From: JBPEXY01 sp052031065
GTDB lineage: Bacteria; Pseudomonadota; Gammaproteobacteria; Immundisolibacterales; Immundisolibacteraceae
Direction of reading: 5' to 3'
DNA length: 13,694 nt
Assembly (NCBI GenBank): GCA_052031065.1
Contig: JBPEXY010000117.1
Location: forward strand, 1-13,694
The notes beneath the pieces are model-generated. The model did not search any database. It was not told the DNA's origin and was given only the letters and a program-made list of their open reading frames with translations. Position numbers and translations under genes: made by a program. Each line of letters opens with the position of its first letter. The stretch's first letter is position 1. Shown here one piece after another: positions 6,601 through 13,100 of this stretch.

Positions 6601-6906
6601 ATGTCAAAGAAATCAGTCATTCTGCGAAATGAAAAACGCAAAAAGGCGTCGGCTAAGGCGGCGCAGAAGAGAGCGCGGTTGAAAGCGATGATGATCGACG
6701 AAACTCTCTCTTTCGAAGAACGCGAGGCCGCAGGAATCGCGCTGCAGAAAATGCCGCGTGATACCAGTTCCGTAAGGGTAGTTAACCGCTGCCGTGTTAC
6801 CGGCCGCCCCAAAGGTGTGTACCGTCGCTTTGGCCTGGGTCGTACCCAGCTACGCGAAGCAGCCATGCGCGGTGATATACCGGGTATGGTTAAAGCGAGC
6901 TGGTAA
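6601..6906 (+). CDS. rpsN: 30S ribosomal protein S14, zinc-independent form
   Basis: S14 is a late-binding protein of the 30S head near S3 and S10. I place the start at ATG 6601, giving 101 residues exactly as in E. coli. An in-frame GTG at 6562 would run into rplE without adding homology. A GAGGGA at the rplE stop is well spaced for this ATG. The protein begins MSKKSVILRNEKRKKA, and the C-terminal half NRCRVTGRPKGVYRRFGLGR then REAAMRGDIPGMVKASW is diagnostic. The CxxC pairs of the short zinc-binding form are absent, so this is the long C-minus form usual in Gammaproteobacteria. Confidence 0.98.
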   Translation: MSKKSVILRNEKRKKASAKAAQKRARLKAMMIDETLSFEEREAAGIALQKMPRDTSSVRVVNRCRVTGRPKGVYRRFGLGRTQLREAAMRGDIPGMVKASW

Positions 6907-6963
6907 GCCGCGAAGCGCGCTGCCGTTAACGAATCTTAGCAGGAATGCAGAAGGAATAATTTC

Positions 6964-7362
6964 ATGACCATGAGCGACCCCATAGCCGATATGTTGACCC
7001 GGGTCCGTAACGGCCTCGGACGGCAGAAGACGGCGGTCGATATGCCTGCGTCGAAGGTGAAGGCGGCGATCGCCGCTGTGCTGAAACAGGAAGGCTATAT
7101 CGAGGATTTTCAGCTGAATGATGCAGAGGGTGGTAAACGCACCCTGACGATCAATCTAAAATATTATGAAGGTAATCCCGTGATTACCAACATCAGCAGG
7201 GCGAGCAGGCCAGGGCTGCGACAGTACCGTGGCACCGGCGATATCCCCGAAGTGAAACGCGGGTTGGGTATCACCGTAGTATCGACCCCTAAGGGTATTA
7301 TGAGCGACCGCGCCGCCCGCGAGGCAGGTGTCGGCGGCGAACTGCTCTGCTACGTAGACTGA
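6964..7362 (+). CDS. rpsH: 30S ribosomal protein S8
   Basis: S8 binds helix 21 of 16S rRNA early in 30S assembly and in E. coli represses the spc operon through a mimic of this helix at rplE. The protein is 132 residues (E. coli 130). The start MTMSDPIADMLTRVRNG parallels E. coli MSMQDPIADMLTR, so I prefer the first ATG (6964) over the one two codons later. AAGGAA upstream supports it. The C-terminal RNA-binding part has GLGITVVSTPKGIMSDRAAR and then GGELLCYVD. The 57-nt spacer after rpsN shows no clear promoter. Confidence 0.98.
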   Translation: MTMSDPIADMLTRVRNGLGRQKTAVDMPASKVKAAIAAVLKQEGYIEDFQLNDAEGGKRTLTINLKYYEGNPVITNISRASRPGLRQYRGTGDIPEVKRGLGITVVSTPKGIMSDRAAREAGVGGELLCYVD

Positions 7363-7371
7363 GGAAAGGCA

Positions 7372-7902
7372 ATGTCGCGTATTGGAAAAGAACCGGTGCA
7401 GTTGGCTAAAGGCTGCGAAGCAAATATTGGCGATGGGGTCATCTCCGTAAAAGGTCCCAACGGGACGTTGCAGCAGGCGATAAATGCTGCGGTTACCGTG
7501 GTTCATGATGGCGATCAGCTGCGCTTCGAGGCCACTGATCAGAGCAAATTTGCGACTGCGATGACCGGAACGCTGCGTTCGCTGGTCAATAACATGGTCG
7601 TCGGAGTCTCTAGCGGTTTTACCCGTGAGCTCGACCTGGTAGGGGTTGGTTATCGCGCGCAGGCCAAGGGCACGGTGCTCAACCTGCAGCTCGGTTTCTC
7701 GCATCCGGTTGACCTGCCGATTCCTGAAAACCTGACCATCGAAACGCCATCGCAGACCAAGATCGTAATCAAGGGTAGCGATAAACAGGCGGTTGGGCAG
7801 TTCGCTGCAGAAGTCAGGGCGTTACGTCCTCCGGAGCCTTATAAAGGTAAGGGCGTCCGCTACAGTGACGAGCATGTACGCCGTAAAGAGGCCAAGAAGT
7901 AG
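7372..7902 (+). CDS. rplF: 50S ribosomal protein L6
   Basis: L6 lies near the factor-binding site and the sarcin-ricin loop. It is built from two related alpha/beta domains. The protein is 176 residues (E. coli 177). It starts MSRIGKEPVQLAKG, with ISVKGPNGTL in the first domain and MTGTLRSLVNNMVVGVSSGF around 64-83. The second domain has LDLVGVGYRAQAKGTVLNLQLGFSHPV and the signature RPPEPYKGKGVRYSDEHVRRKEAKK at the end. GAGGA at the rpsH stop provides a good ribosome site. The start lies 9 nt after rpsH. Confidence 0.98.
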   Translation: MSRIGKEPVQLAKGCEANIGDGVISVKGPNGTLQQAINAAVTVVHDGDQLRFEATDQSKFATAMTGTLRSLVNNMVVGVSSGFTRELDLVGVGYRAQAKGTVLNLQLGFSHPVDLPIPENLTIETPSQTKIVIKGSDKQAVGQFAAEVRALRPPEPYKGKGVRYSDEHVRRKEAKK

Positions 7903-7980
7903 TCTATTTTGTAATTGTTGCCTGCCAGCAGGTTGATCGGTTTTCGTGCAGAGAACGGACATATTCAGGACTCAAGTTAG

Positions 7981-8331
7981 ATGGATAAGAAAAGCTCACG
8001 CCTGAGACGCAGTCGTAAAGCCCGCGCAAAGATTCGCGAGCTAGGCGTACCCAGGTTAACGGTGCACCGCACCCCGCGGCACATTTACGCGCAGTTGATC
8101 AATCCTGATTCCAGCGTGATCGCCAGCGCCGGTACGGTTGATAAAGCGGTTAGTGATGGCCTCAGCTACACGGGTAATGTCGATGGCGCCAGGGCTGTAG
8201 GTAAGGCCATTGCCGAACGCGCCGCCGCTGCTGGTGTCACCAAGGCAGCATTTGACCGTTCCGGGTTTCGATACCACGGGCGGATCAAGGCTCTCGCGGA
8301 TGCTGCGCGCGAAAACGGATTAGAGATTTAG
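7981..8331 (+). CDS. rplR: 50S ribosomal protein L18
   Basis: L18 binds 5S rRNA together with L5 and anchors it in the central protuberance. The protein is 116 residues (E. coli 117). The very basic N-terminus MDKKSSRLRRSRKARAKIRE is followed by RLTVHRTPRHIYAQLI. The C-terminal signature is AFDRSGFRYHGRIKALADAARENGLEI. The 78-nt spacer before it (7903-7980) is one of the longer ones in the spc block and contains a short palindrome CCTGCCAGCAGG (7921-7932). AGGA (7967-7970) lies 10 nt before the ATG, a loose spacing. No convincing promoter is seen there. Confidence 0.97.
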   Translation: MDKKSSRLRRSRKARAKIRELGVPRLTVHRTPRHIYAQLINPDSSVIASAGTVDKAVSDGLSYTGNVDGARAVGKAIAERAAAAGVTKAAFDRSGFRYHGRIKALADAARENGLEI

Positions 8332-8340
8332 GAGAGTATG

Positions 8341-8841
8341 ATGGCTCGTGCAGAAGCATTTGAGCAGGACGAAATCCAGAAGCTGGTTAACATTCGTCGT
8401 GTTGCCAAAGTGGTCAAAGGTGGTCGCCAGTTCGGTTTTTCGGCATTGGCGGTCGTAGGCGATGGCGATGGCAAGGTCGGTTTTGGGCAGGGTAAGGCGC
8501 GCGAAGTGCCTATCGCTATCCAGAAGGCGATGGAAGACGCCCGAAAAAATATGATTTCGGTAGACCTGGATGACGGTACCCTGTTTTACGAAATCACCGG
8601 TATTCACGGTGCTGCGCGGGTTTACATGCAACCGGCCTCCGAAGGTACAGGAATCATTGCCGGCGGTCCGATGCGTGCGGTTTTTGAAGCACTCGGCGTG
8701 CGTAATATTCTCGCCAAGTGTATCGGTACCACCAACCCGATCAATGTCGTTACTGCGACCATAAATGGCCTGGTTAACGCCGAGTCCCCAGCGAAGATTG
8801 CCGCCAAGCGCGGGATCTCGCTAGAGCAGCTGCGAGGTTGA
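8341..8841 (+). CDS. rpsE: 30S ribosomal protein S5
   Basis: S5 lies at the mRNA entry, contributes to decoding fidelity and contacts S4 and S8. Two adjacent ATGs exist (8338 and 8341). I choose 8341 because AGGAG (8330-8334) is then 6 nt away rather than 3, giving 166 residues (E. coli 167). The N-terminal double-stranded-RNA-binding-like domain has RRVAKVVKGGRQFGFSAL, with the spectinomycin-contacting loop VKGGR at 25-29. GDGKVGFGQGKAREVP and AIQKAMEDARKNM follow. The C-terminal domain has RVYMQPASEGTGIIAGG and STNPINVV-like GTTNPINVVTATINGL. In the E. coli ribosome S5 packs against S4, whose gene is missing from this cluster. Confidence 0.97.
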   Translation: MARAEAFEQDEIQKLVNIRRVAKVVKGGRQFGFSALAVVGDGDGKVGFGQGKAREVPIAIQKAMEDARKNMISVDLDDGTLFYEITGIHGAARVYMQPASEGTGIIAGGPMRAVFEALGVRNILAKCIGTTNPINVVTATINGLVNAESPAKIAAKRGISLEQLRG

Positions 8842-8845
8842 TCCG

Positions 8846-9034
8846 ATGGCCGAAGCAAAAAAACTGAAAGTCACACTGATTCGAAGCGTTATTGGGCGTC
8901 TACAGAATCATAAGGATTGTGTGCGCGGGCTTGGGCTCAGGCGTGTCAACCATACGGTCGAGGTTGAAGACACACCAGCGATTCGGGGCATGATCAACAA
9001 GGTGAATTACCTGTTAGAGGTAGAGGCAGTCTGA
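8846..9034 (+). CDS. rpmD: 50S ribosomal protein L30
   Basis: L30 is a small 50S protein, dispensable or absent in some bacterial lineages. The protein is 62 residues (E. coli 59). It contains KVTLIRSVIGRLQNHKDCVRGLGLRRVNHTV-type sequence, with the signature RGLGLRRVNHTVEVEDTPAI and then RGMINKVNYLLEVE, aligning without gaps to E. coli. GAGG (8834-8837) inside the end of rpsE is 8 nt before the ATG. The stop overlaps the rplO start by one base (TGATG), a coupled junction. Confidence 0.97.
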   Translation: MAEAKKLKVTLIRSVIGRLQNHKDCVRGLGLRRVNHTVEVEDTPAIRGMINKVNYLLEVEAV

Positions 9035-9468
9035 TGCAACTTAATACATTGTCACCTGCGGAAGGGTCCAAAAGCGCTCGCAAGCGCGTCGGTCGTGGTA
9101 TTGGTTCCGGGCTTGGAAAAACCTGCGGTCGAGGACATAAGGGACAGAAATCCCGTAGTGGCGGTTTCCACAAAGTCGGCTTTGAAGGCGGTCAGATGCC
9201 GATCCAACGGCGTTTGCCCAAACGCGGTTTCCGCTCGGCGAAACAACTGGTTCACGCTGAAATTCGTCTTCATGAACTAAACGCTGTTGAGGCCGATGTG
9301 GTCGATCTTGAGGCACTGCGGGCAGCCCGATTGATCAACAATTCGATTCGTACTGCAAAAGTAGTGGCGTCGGGCGATATCAGCCGCGCAATTACCCTCA
9401 AAGGTATTCCGGCAACTGCTGGTGCACGCGCAGCAATCGAAGCGGCCGGCGGATCTATTGCTGACTAA
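9034..9468 (+). CDS. rplO: 50S ribosomal protein L15
   Basis: L15 is a late-assembly 50S protein that reaches from the surface to the centre through an extended N-terminal tail. The protein is 144 residues, equal to E. coli. The start MQLNTLSPAEGSKSARKRVG is followed by the glycine- and lysine-rich tail GRGIGSGLGKTCGRGHKGQK and SRSGGFHKVGFEGGQMPIQR. The globular part follows, with RLPKRGFRS. It ends with the family's alanine- and glycine-rich segment around TAGARAAIEAAGGSI. The start overlaps the rpmD stop by one base and is preceded by two GAGG sequences. The stop is 6 nt before secY. Confidence 0.98.
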   Translation: MQLNTLSPAEGSKSARKRVGRGIGSGLGKTCGRGHKGQKSRSGGFHKVGFEGGQMPIQRRLPKRGFRSAKQLVHAEIRLHELNAVEADVVDLEALRAARLINNSIRTAKVVASGDISRAITLKGIPATAGARAAIEAAGGSIAD

Positions 9469-9474
9469 CAGCTG

Positions 9475-10854
9475 ATGGCGAGCTCAAAAAAATCCAGGCG
9501 CGCAGATCGCGGGCAACAAAAAGTTGGTGGCCAACAGGGTATCTCCGGTGGTTTGACCGAGCTACGCCAGCGGATTTTCTTTGTGCTGGGTGCGTTACTG
9601 ATCTACCGGCTTGGTACCCACGTTCCGGTACCGGGTATCAATCCGCAAGCGCTCGCGGCGCTGTTTGAATCGCAGCAGGGCACCGTGCTGGATATGTTCA
9701 ACATGTTTTCCGGTGGAGCGCTGGGCCGTTTTTCGGTATTGGCGCTGGGAATCATGCCGTACATCTCGGCTTCCATTATTATGCAGTTGCTGACCAGCGT
9801 TCACCCGCGGCTGGAACAGCTGAAAAAAGAGGGTAGCGCAGGGCGCCGAAAGATCACCCAATATACCCGTCAGGCGACGGTGGTTCTCGCGGCAGCACAA
9901 TCCTTCGGCATAGCTGTGGCGCTGGAACGCCAGACCTCTGGTGGCTTTCCGGTGGTCATAGACCCCGGCTTCGCATTTCGTCTGGTGACCATGTTGACGC
10001 TGGTGACCGGCACCATGTTTTTGATGTGGCTGGGCGAGCAGATTACTGAACGTGGCATCGGCAACGGTATCTCGTTAATCATTTTTGCCGGTATCGTTTC
10101 CGGCTTACCGGCGGCTATCGGCGGTACCGCAGAGCTTGCCAGTACCGGTGAGCTCTCATCTGGAATGGTTCTCGTGCTGTTTCTGCTGGCCATTGCAGTG
10201 GTCTATTTCGTCATATTTGTTGAGCGTGGCCAGCGTCGATTAACTGTTAATTACGCCCAACGTCAACAGGGCCGAAAAATGTATGCCGGGCAGACCAGCC
10301 ATCTGCCGCTAAAGCTGAATATGGCCGGGGTAATCCCACCCATATTCGCCTCCAGTATTATTCTGTTTCCTTCAACGCTGGGTGGCTGGGCGGCCGGCAA
10401 TGACGGTTTTGGCTGGTTACGAAACCTGTCTACGGCGCTTTCTCCGGGTCAGCCGTTGTATGTGTTCTGTTATGCGCTGGGGATTATCTTTTTCTGCTTT
10501 TTCTATACGGCGGTGGTGTTTAACCCAAAAGAGACCGCGGACAATCTGAAAAAATCTGGAGCGTTTGTACCTGGTGTGCGGCCTGGCGAGCAGACCGCTC
10601 GCCATATCGATGGCATCGTCACTCGCCTGACCGTTGCTGGTGCGATCTACATCACGTTGGTCTGTCTGTTGCCGGAGTTTTTGGTCGCCTACCTGAGCGT
10701 GCCGTTTTATTTCGGTGGTACCTCGCTACTGATCGTTGTCGTGGTGATCATGGACTTTATTACCCAGGTGCAGACCCACCTGATGAGCCATCAGTACGAC
10801 AGCCTGCTAAAAAAATCGGGCAAACAGGGCCAGAGCGGCGCACTGTTTCGATAG
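9475..10854 (+). CDS. secY: Protein translocase subunit SecY
   Basis: SecY is the pore of the inner-membrane Sec translocon that exports or inserts proteins with SecE, SecG and SecA. The protein is 459 residues (E. coli 443), with about ten more at the N-terminus and a few at the C-terminus. Ten hydrophobic segments fit the usual topology. TM1 is near 33-48, TM2 lies after MFSGGALGRFS, and TM4/5 lie around LVTGTMFLMWLGEQITERGIGNGIS (176-200). The cytosolic loop FVERGQRRLTVNYAQRQQG, then LPLKLNMAGVIPPIFASSI, are present. The C5 loop SGAFVPGVRPGEQTA carries Arg369, equivalent to the essential Arg357. No clear Shine-Dalgarno precedes the ATG, so coupling to rplO is likely. Confidence 0.98.
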   Translation: MASSKKSRRADRGQQKVGGQQGISGGLTELRQRIFFVLGALLIYRLGTHVPVPGINPQALAALFESQQGTVLDMFNMFSGGALGRFSVLALGIMPYISASIIMQLLTSVHPRLEQLKKEGSAGRRKITQYTRQATVVLAAAQSFGIAVALERQTSGGFPVVIDPGFAFRLVTMLTLVTGTMFLMWLGEQITERGIGNGISLIIFAGIVSGLPAAIGGTAELASTGELSSGMVLVLFLLAIAVVYFVIFVERGQRRLTVNYAQRQQGRKMYAGQTSHLPLKLNMAGVIPPIFASSIILFPSTLGGWAAGNDGFGWLRNLSTALSPGQPLYVFCYALGIIFFCFFYTAVVFNPKETADNLKKSGAFVPGVRPGEQTARHIDGIVTRLTVAGAIYITLVCLLPEFLVAYLSVPFYFGGTSLLIVVVVIMDFITQVQTHLMSHQYDSLLKKSGKQGQSGALFR

Positions 10855-10890
10855 AACAGGCCAATTATTTTATTGTTTGAGGTTTTCCCA

Positions 10891-11004
10891 ATGAAGGTTA
10901 GAGCATCGGTTAAAAAAATGTGCCGCAACTGCAAGATCATTCGGCGCAATGGTGTGGTTCGGGTGATCTGTAAAGAGCCGAAGCATAAGCAGCGGCAGGG
11001 TTGA
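10891..11004 (+). CDS. rpmJ: 50S ribosomal protein L36, zinc-ribbon form
   Basis: L36 is the smallest 50S protein and stabilises 23S rRNA folding near L6 and L16. This 37-codon gene reads MKVRASVKKMCRNCK, IIRRNGVVRVICK and EPKHKQRQG. Cys11, Cys14, Cys27 and His32 form the zinc site, so this is the C-plus form that depends on zinc. The C27-x4-H32 spacing is one shorter than in E. coli (38 residues) but equals the common 37-residue form. GAGG (10879-10882) lies 8 nt before the ATG. The position straight after secY is the normal end of the spc operon in Gammaproteobacteria. It is the only zinc-binding ribosomal protein in this window. Confidence 0.97.
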   Translation: MKVRASVKKMCRNCKIIRRNGVVRVICKEPKHKQRQG

Positions 11005-11089
11005 TCAAGGTCCGTCGGTATCACTTGGAAGTAATCAGGATCGCAACGGATAGTGCTGTCGGTCCTTTAAAAGCGGTTGGAGTAAATCA
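11005..11089 (+). promoter_or_regulatory. Untranslated leader before rpsM with possible stem
   Basis: In E. coli the equivalent region carries the alpha-operon promoter and part of the S4-binding pseudoknot. Here AAGGTCCGT (11007-11015) can pair with ACGGA (11046-11050) and then CCTT (11064-11067), leaving a 13-nt bulge. A weak sigma70-like pair TTGGAA (11025-11030) and GATAGT (11049-11054) with an 18-nt spacer is present, matching four of six bases each. Neither is strong enough to call a function. Whether S4 binds here cannot be judged by eye. Confidence 0.3.
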
Positions 11090-11446
11090 ATGGCACGTAT
11101 AGCCGGTATTAACGTCCCGGATCACAAGCACACCGTCATCGCATTGACATCGATCTATGGCGTGGGACTGAGCCAGTCGAAGCGGATCTGTGCGGCGGTT
11201 GATATCGCCCCGGAAATGAAGATCCGCGACTTGACCGAAGGTCAGATAGAGTCACTCCGTCAGGAGATCGACAAGATGGAGGTCGAAGGCGACCTGCGTA
11301 GAAGTACTGCGATGAACATCAAGCGGTTGATGGATCTTGGTTCGTTTCGCGGCATCCGTCATCGTCGCGGCCTGCCGTTGCGGGGACAGAGAACCAAGAC
11401 CAACGCCCGTACCCGAAAGGGCCCGCGTAAACCGATTAGAAGATAA
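11090..11446 (+). CDS. rpsM: 30S ribosomal protein S13
   Basis: S13 is at the top of the 30S head, forms bridges to L5 and 23S rRNA, and touches the P-site tRNA with its tail. The protein is 118 residues, as in E. coli. Segments are MARIAGINVPDHKHTVIALT, SIYGVGLSQSKRIC with the helix-hairpin-helix glycine motif, and EGDLRRSTAMNIKRLMDLGS. The end is RGIRHRRGLPLRGQRTKTNA followed by RTRKGPRKPIRR. GGAG (11079-11082) is 7 nt upstream of the ATG. It opens the alpha block. In E. coli its initiation region is the point where S4 blocks translation of this operon. Confidence 0.98.
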   Translation: MARIAGINVPDHKHTVIALTSIYGVGLSQSKRICAAVDIAPEMKIRDLTEGQIESLRQEIDKMEVEGDLRRSTAMNIKRLMDLGSFRGIRHRRGLPLRGQRTKTNARTRKGPRKPIRR

Positions 11447-11501
11447 TTGACGGCTGACTGGCGAAAATTTCGTCACGCCCTATAAAGCAGGAACCAAGCA
11501 A

Positions 11502-11885
11502 ATGGCAGTAGGAAAATCTCGCAAACGCGCAAAGAAGGTGGTTACCGATGGTGTCGCACATATTCACGCGTCGTTTAACAACACCATCATAACCATCAGC
11601 GACCGTCAGGGTAATGCACTTTCCTGGTGTACGGCTGGCGCGTGTGGTTTTAAGGGTTCTCGTAAAAGCACCCCATTTGCCGCCCAGGTTGCTGCCGAGC
11701 GAGCTGGCGAAGCAGCCAAGGAATATGGGGTTAAAAACCTGGACGTGATGGTTAACGGGCCTGGCCCAGGTCGAGAATCAGCGGTGCGCTCGCTTAATGC
11801 GATCGGCTTCAAAATCCAGAGCATCAACGATATTACGCCGATTCCGCATAACGGCTGCCGTCCACCAAAAAAGCGCCGCGTCTAA
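11502..11885 (+). CDS. rpsK: 30S ribosomal protein S11
   Basis: S11 sits on the 30S platform by the Shine-Dalgarno helix and the E site. The protein is 127 residues (E. coli 129). Its core contains DGVAHIHASFNNTIITISDR, then FKGSRKSTPFAAQVAAERAG and NGPGPGRESAVRSLN. The C-terminus is TPIPHNGCRPPKKRRV. Asn117 in PHNGC is the asparagine that is converted to isoaspartate in E. coli S11. AGGA (11489-11492) is 9 nt before the ATG. In E. coli and most gammaproteobacteria the next gene is rpsD; here a 105-nt gap is followed directly by rpoA. Confidence 0.98.
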   Translation: MAVGKSRKRAKKVVTDGVAHIHASFNNTIITISDRQGNALSWCTAGACGFKGSRKSTPFAAQVAAERAGEAAKEYGVKNLDVMVNGPGPGRESAVRSLNAIGFKIQSINDITPIPHNGCRPPKKRRV

Positions 11886-11990
11886 GTTCACTGGTAAACG
11901 CGCGCCACTGGCGCCGCATCCAACCGCGCTCCAGTAAAGCATTCCGATATCAAACGTTTCAGAGTCGACCGTCTCCAGAGAGGCATATTG
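11886..11990 (+). other. rpsK-rpoA spacer where rpsD (S4) is expected but absent
   Basis: This 105-nt gap is the usual place of rpsD, whose roughly 206-codon gene cannot fit here. I read all three forward frames and saw no stretch resembling the S4 N-terminus (ARYLGPK) or C-terminus (EHLIVELYSK). The frame leading into rpoA is open after the rpsK stop codon region but has no ATG. A GC-rich hairpin GCGCC-ACT-GGCGC lies at 11902-11914 without a T-tract. AGAGAGG (11977-11983) is the ribosome site of rpoA. Confidence 0.8.
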
Positions 11991-12983
11991 ATGACAAATT
12001 CAGTTACAGATTTTCTAAGGCCACGGGTTATCAAAGTTGACCGGTTGAGTGATACACGGTCAAAAATTACTCTGGAGCCACTGGAGCGTGGGTTCGGACA
12101 TACGCTGGGTAATGCGTTGAGAAGGATCATGCTCTCCTCAATGCCCGGTTCGGCGATCACCGAAGCGCGTATCGAAGGCGTGCTCCACGAGTACACCGGC
12201 CATCCCGGCGTTAAAGAGGATGTCATGGACATCCTGCTCAACCTGAAAAATGTGGCTATTCGTCTCCATAGCGGCGAGGAAGCGACCCTCACTCTGGTTA
12301 AAAAAGGTCCTGGTGTGGTCACCGCAGGTGATATCAAGCTAGACCATAATGTAGAGGTGGCTAATCCCGAACAGCATATCGCCACCTTGACCGATGACGG
12401 TGAGCTAAACATGACCCTTACGGTCTCCAGCGGACGGGGATATGTAGCCTCTGATCGCGGTGAAGAGGTTTCTGAAGAGAGCGCTTCCATCGGCAGTCTC
12501 GGTATTGACGCAATCTATTCACCGGTTCGCCAGGTTAGTTACCGGGTGGAAGATGCCCGTGTCGAACAGCGTACCGACCTCGACAAACTGATTTTTGAAC
12601 TCGAAACTGACGGCACCATCGAGCCGGAAGAGGCGATCCGTCGCACTTCGACTATTCTTTACGACCAGCTGCACAGCTTTGTCGATCTCGAAGATACCAC
12701 CCAGGAGTCGGAGAGCCAGTCGGAAGCAGATGTTGATCCGGTGCTCCTACGCCCTGTCGAAGATCTCGAACTTACCGTGCGTTCCGCTAACTGTCTGAAA
12801 GCGGAGAATGTCCATTACATCGGCGATCTTATTCAACGCTCGGAGATGGAGCTGTTGAAAACCCCGAATCTGGGTAAAAAATCGCTTAACGAAATCAAGG
12901 ACGTGCTCGCCAGCCACGGCCTGTCGCTCGGCATGCGCCTGGAAAACTGGCCACCGGCTGGGTTGCAGGAGAGCACCGACTAA
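11991..12983 (+). CDS. rpoA: DNA-directed RNA polymerase subunit alpha
   Basis: The alpha dimer nucleates assembly of RNA polymerase, and its C-terminal domain binds UP elements and activators. I use ATG 11991, giving 330 residues (E. coli 329). The TTG just before it is the only reason a longer reading exists, and AGAGAGG is spaced 7 nt from this ATG. The N-terminal domain has LEPLERGFGHTLGNALRRIM (28-47), DILLNLKN and VEQRTDLDKLIFELETDG (191-208). An acidic, Ser/Gln-rich linker around 234-250 leads to the C-terminal domain. LLRPVEDLELTVRSANCLKAE there contains Arg264, equivalent to DNA-contacting Arg265, and LLKTPNLGKKSLNEIKDVL follows. The end is LSLGMRLENWPPAG. Confidence 0.98.
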   Translation: MTNSVTDFLRPRVIKVDRLSDTRSKITLEPLERGFGHTLGNALRRIMLSSMPGSAITEARIEGVLHEYTGHPGVKEDVMDILLNLKNVAIRLHSGEEATLTLVKKGPGVVTAGDIKLDHNVEVANPEQHIATLTDDGELNMTLTVSSGRGYVASDRGEEVSEESASIGSLGIDAIYSPVRQVSYRVEDARVEQRTDLDKLIFELETDGTIEPEEAIRRTSTILYDQLHSFVDLEDTTQESESQSEADVDPVLLRPVEDLELTVRSANCLKAENVHYIGDLIQRSEMELLKTPNLGKKSLNEIKDVLASHGLSLGMRLENWPPAGLQESTD

Positions 12984-12997
12984 CAATTTGACCAGCG

Positions 12998-13080
12998 CCG
13001 GGTAATTCGCTTTTGGCAAGCCCGGGATAGTGAAGCAGCGATTACCGACCGCAACTGCCAGCCAGGGCCGCTCGGTAACC
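12998..13080 (+). promoter_or_regulatory. Possible alternative hairpins in the rpoA-rplQ spacer
   Basis: Within the 117-nt spacer three segments can pair in competing ways. GGTAATTCGC (13001-13010) pairs with GCGATTACC (13038-13046) over nine base pairs with a one-base bulge. TTACCGA (13042-13048) pairs with TCGGTAA (13072-13078) over seven. The middle segment is shared, so the two stems exclude each other. A third small stem, CCGGG (12998-13002) with CCCGG (13021-13025), is also possible. The last segment ends just upstream of the rplQ Shine-Dalgarno (13090-13093). No T-tract is seen. The function is unknown and chance pairing is possible. Confidence 0.3.
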
Positions 13081-13100
13081 ACCATATTTAGGATAGAACA

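Noticed and set aside
7921..7932. Palindrome CCTGCCAGCAGG before rplR
   Set aside because: As RNA the stem is only about four pairs, with no T-tract and no known operator matching it; chance is likely.
11447..11501. Promoter from TTGACG (11447) and TATAAA (11481) before rpsK
   Set aside because: The spacing is 28 nt, far from the 16-18 nt needed. The TGGCG/CGTCA stem at 11459-11475 is weak.
11988..11990. TTG as the rpoA start
   Set aside because: The ATG directly after it matches the E. coli start and has the better ribosome-site spacing.
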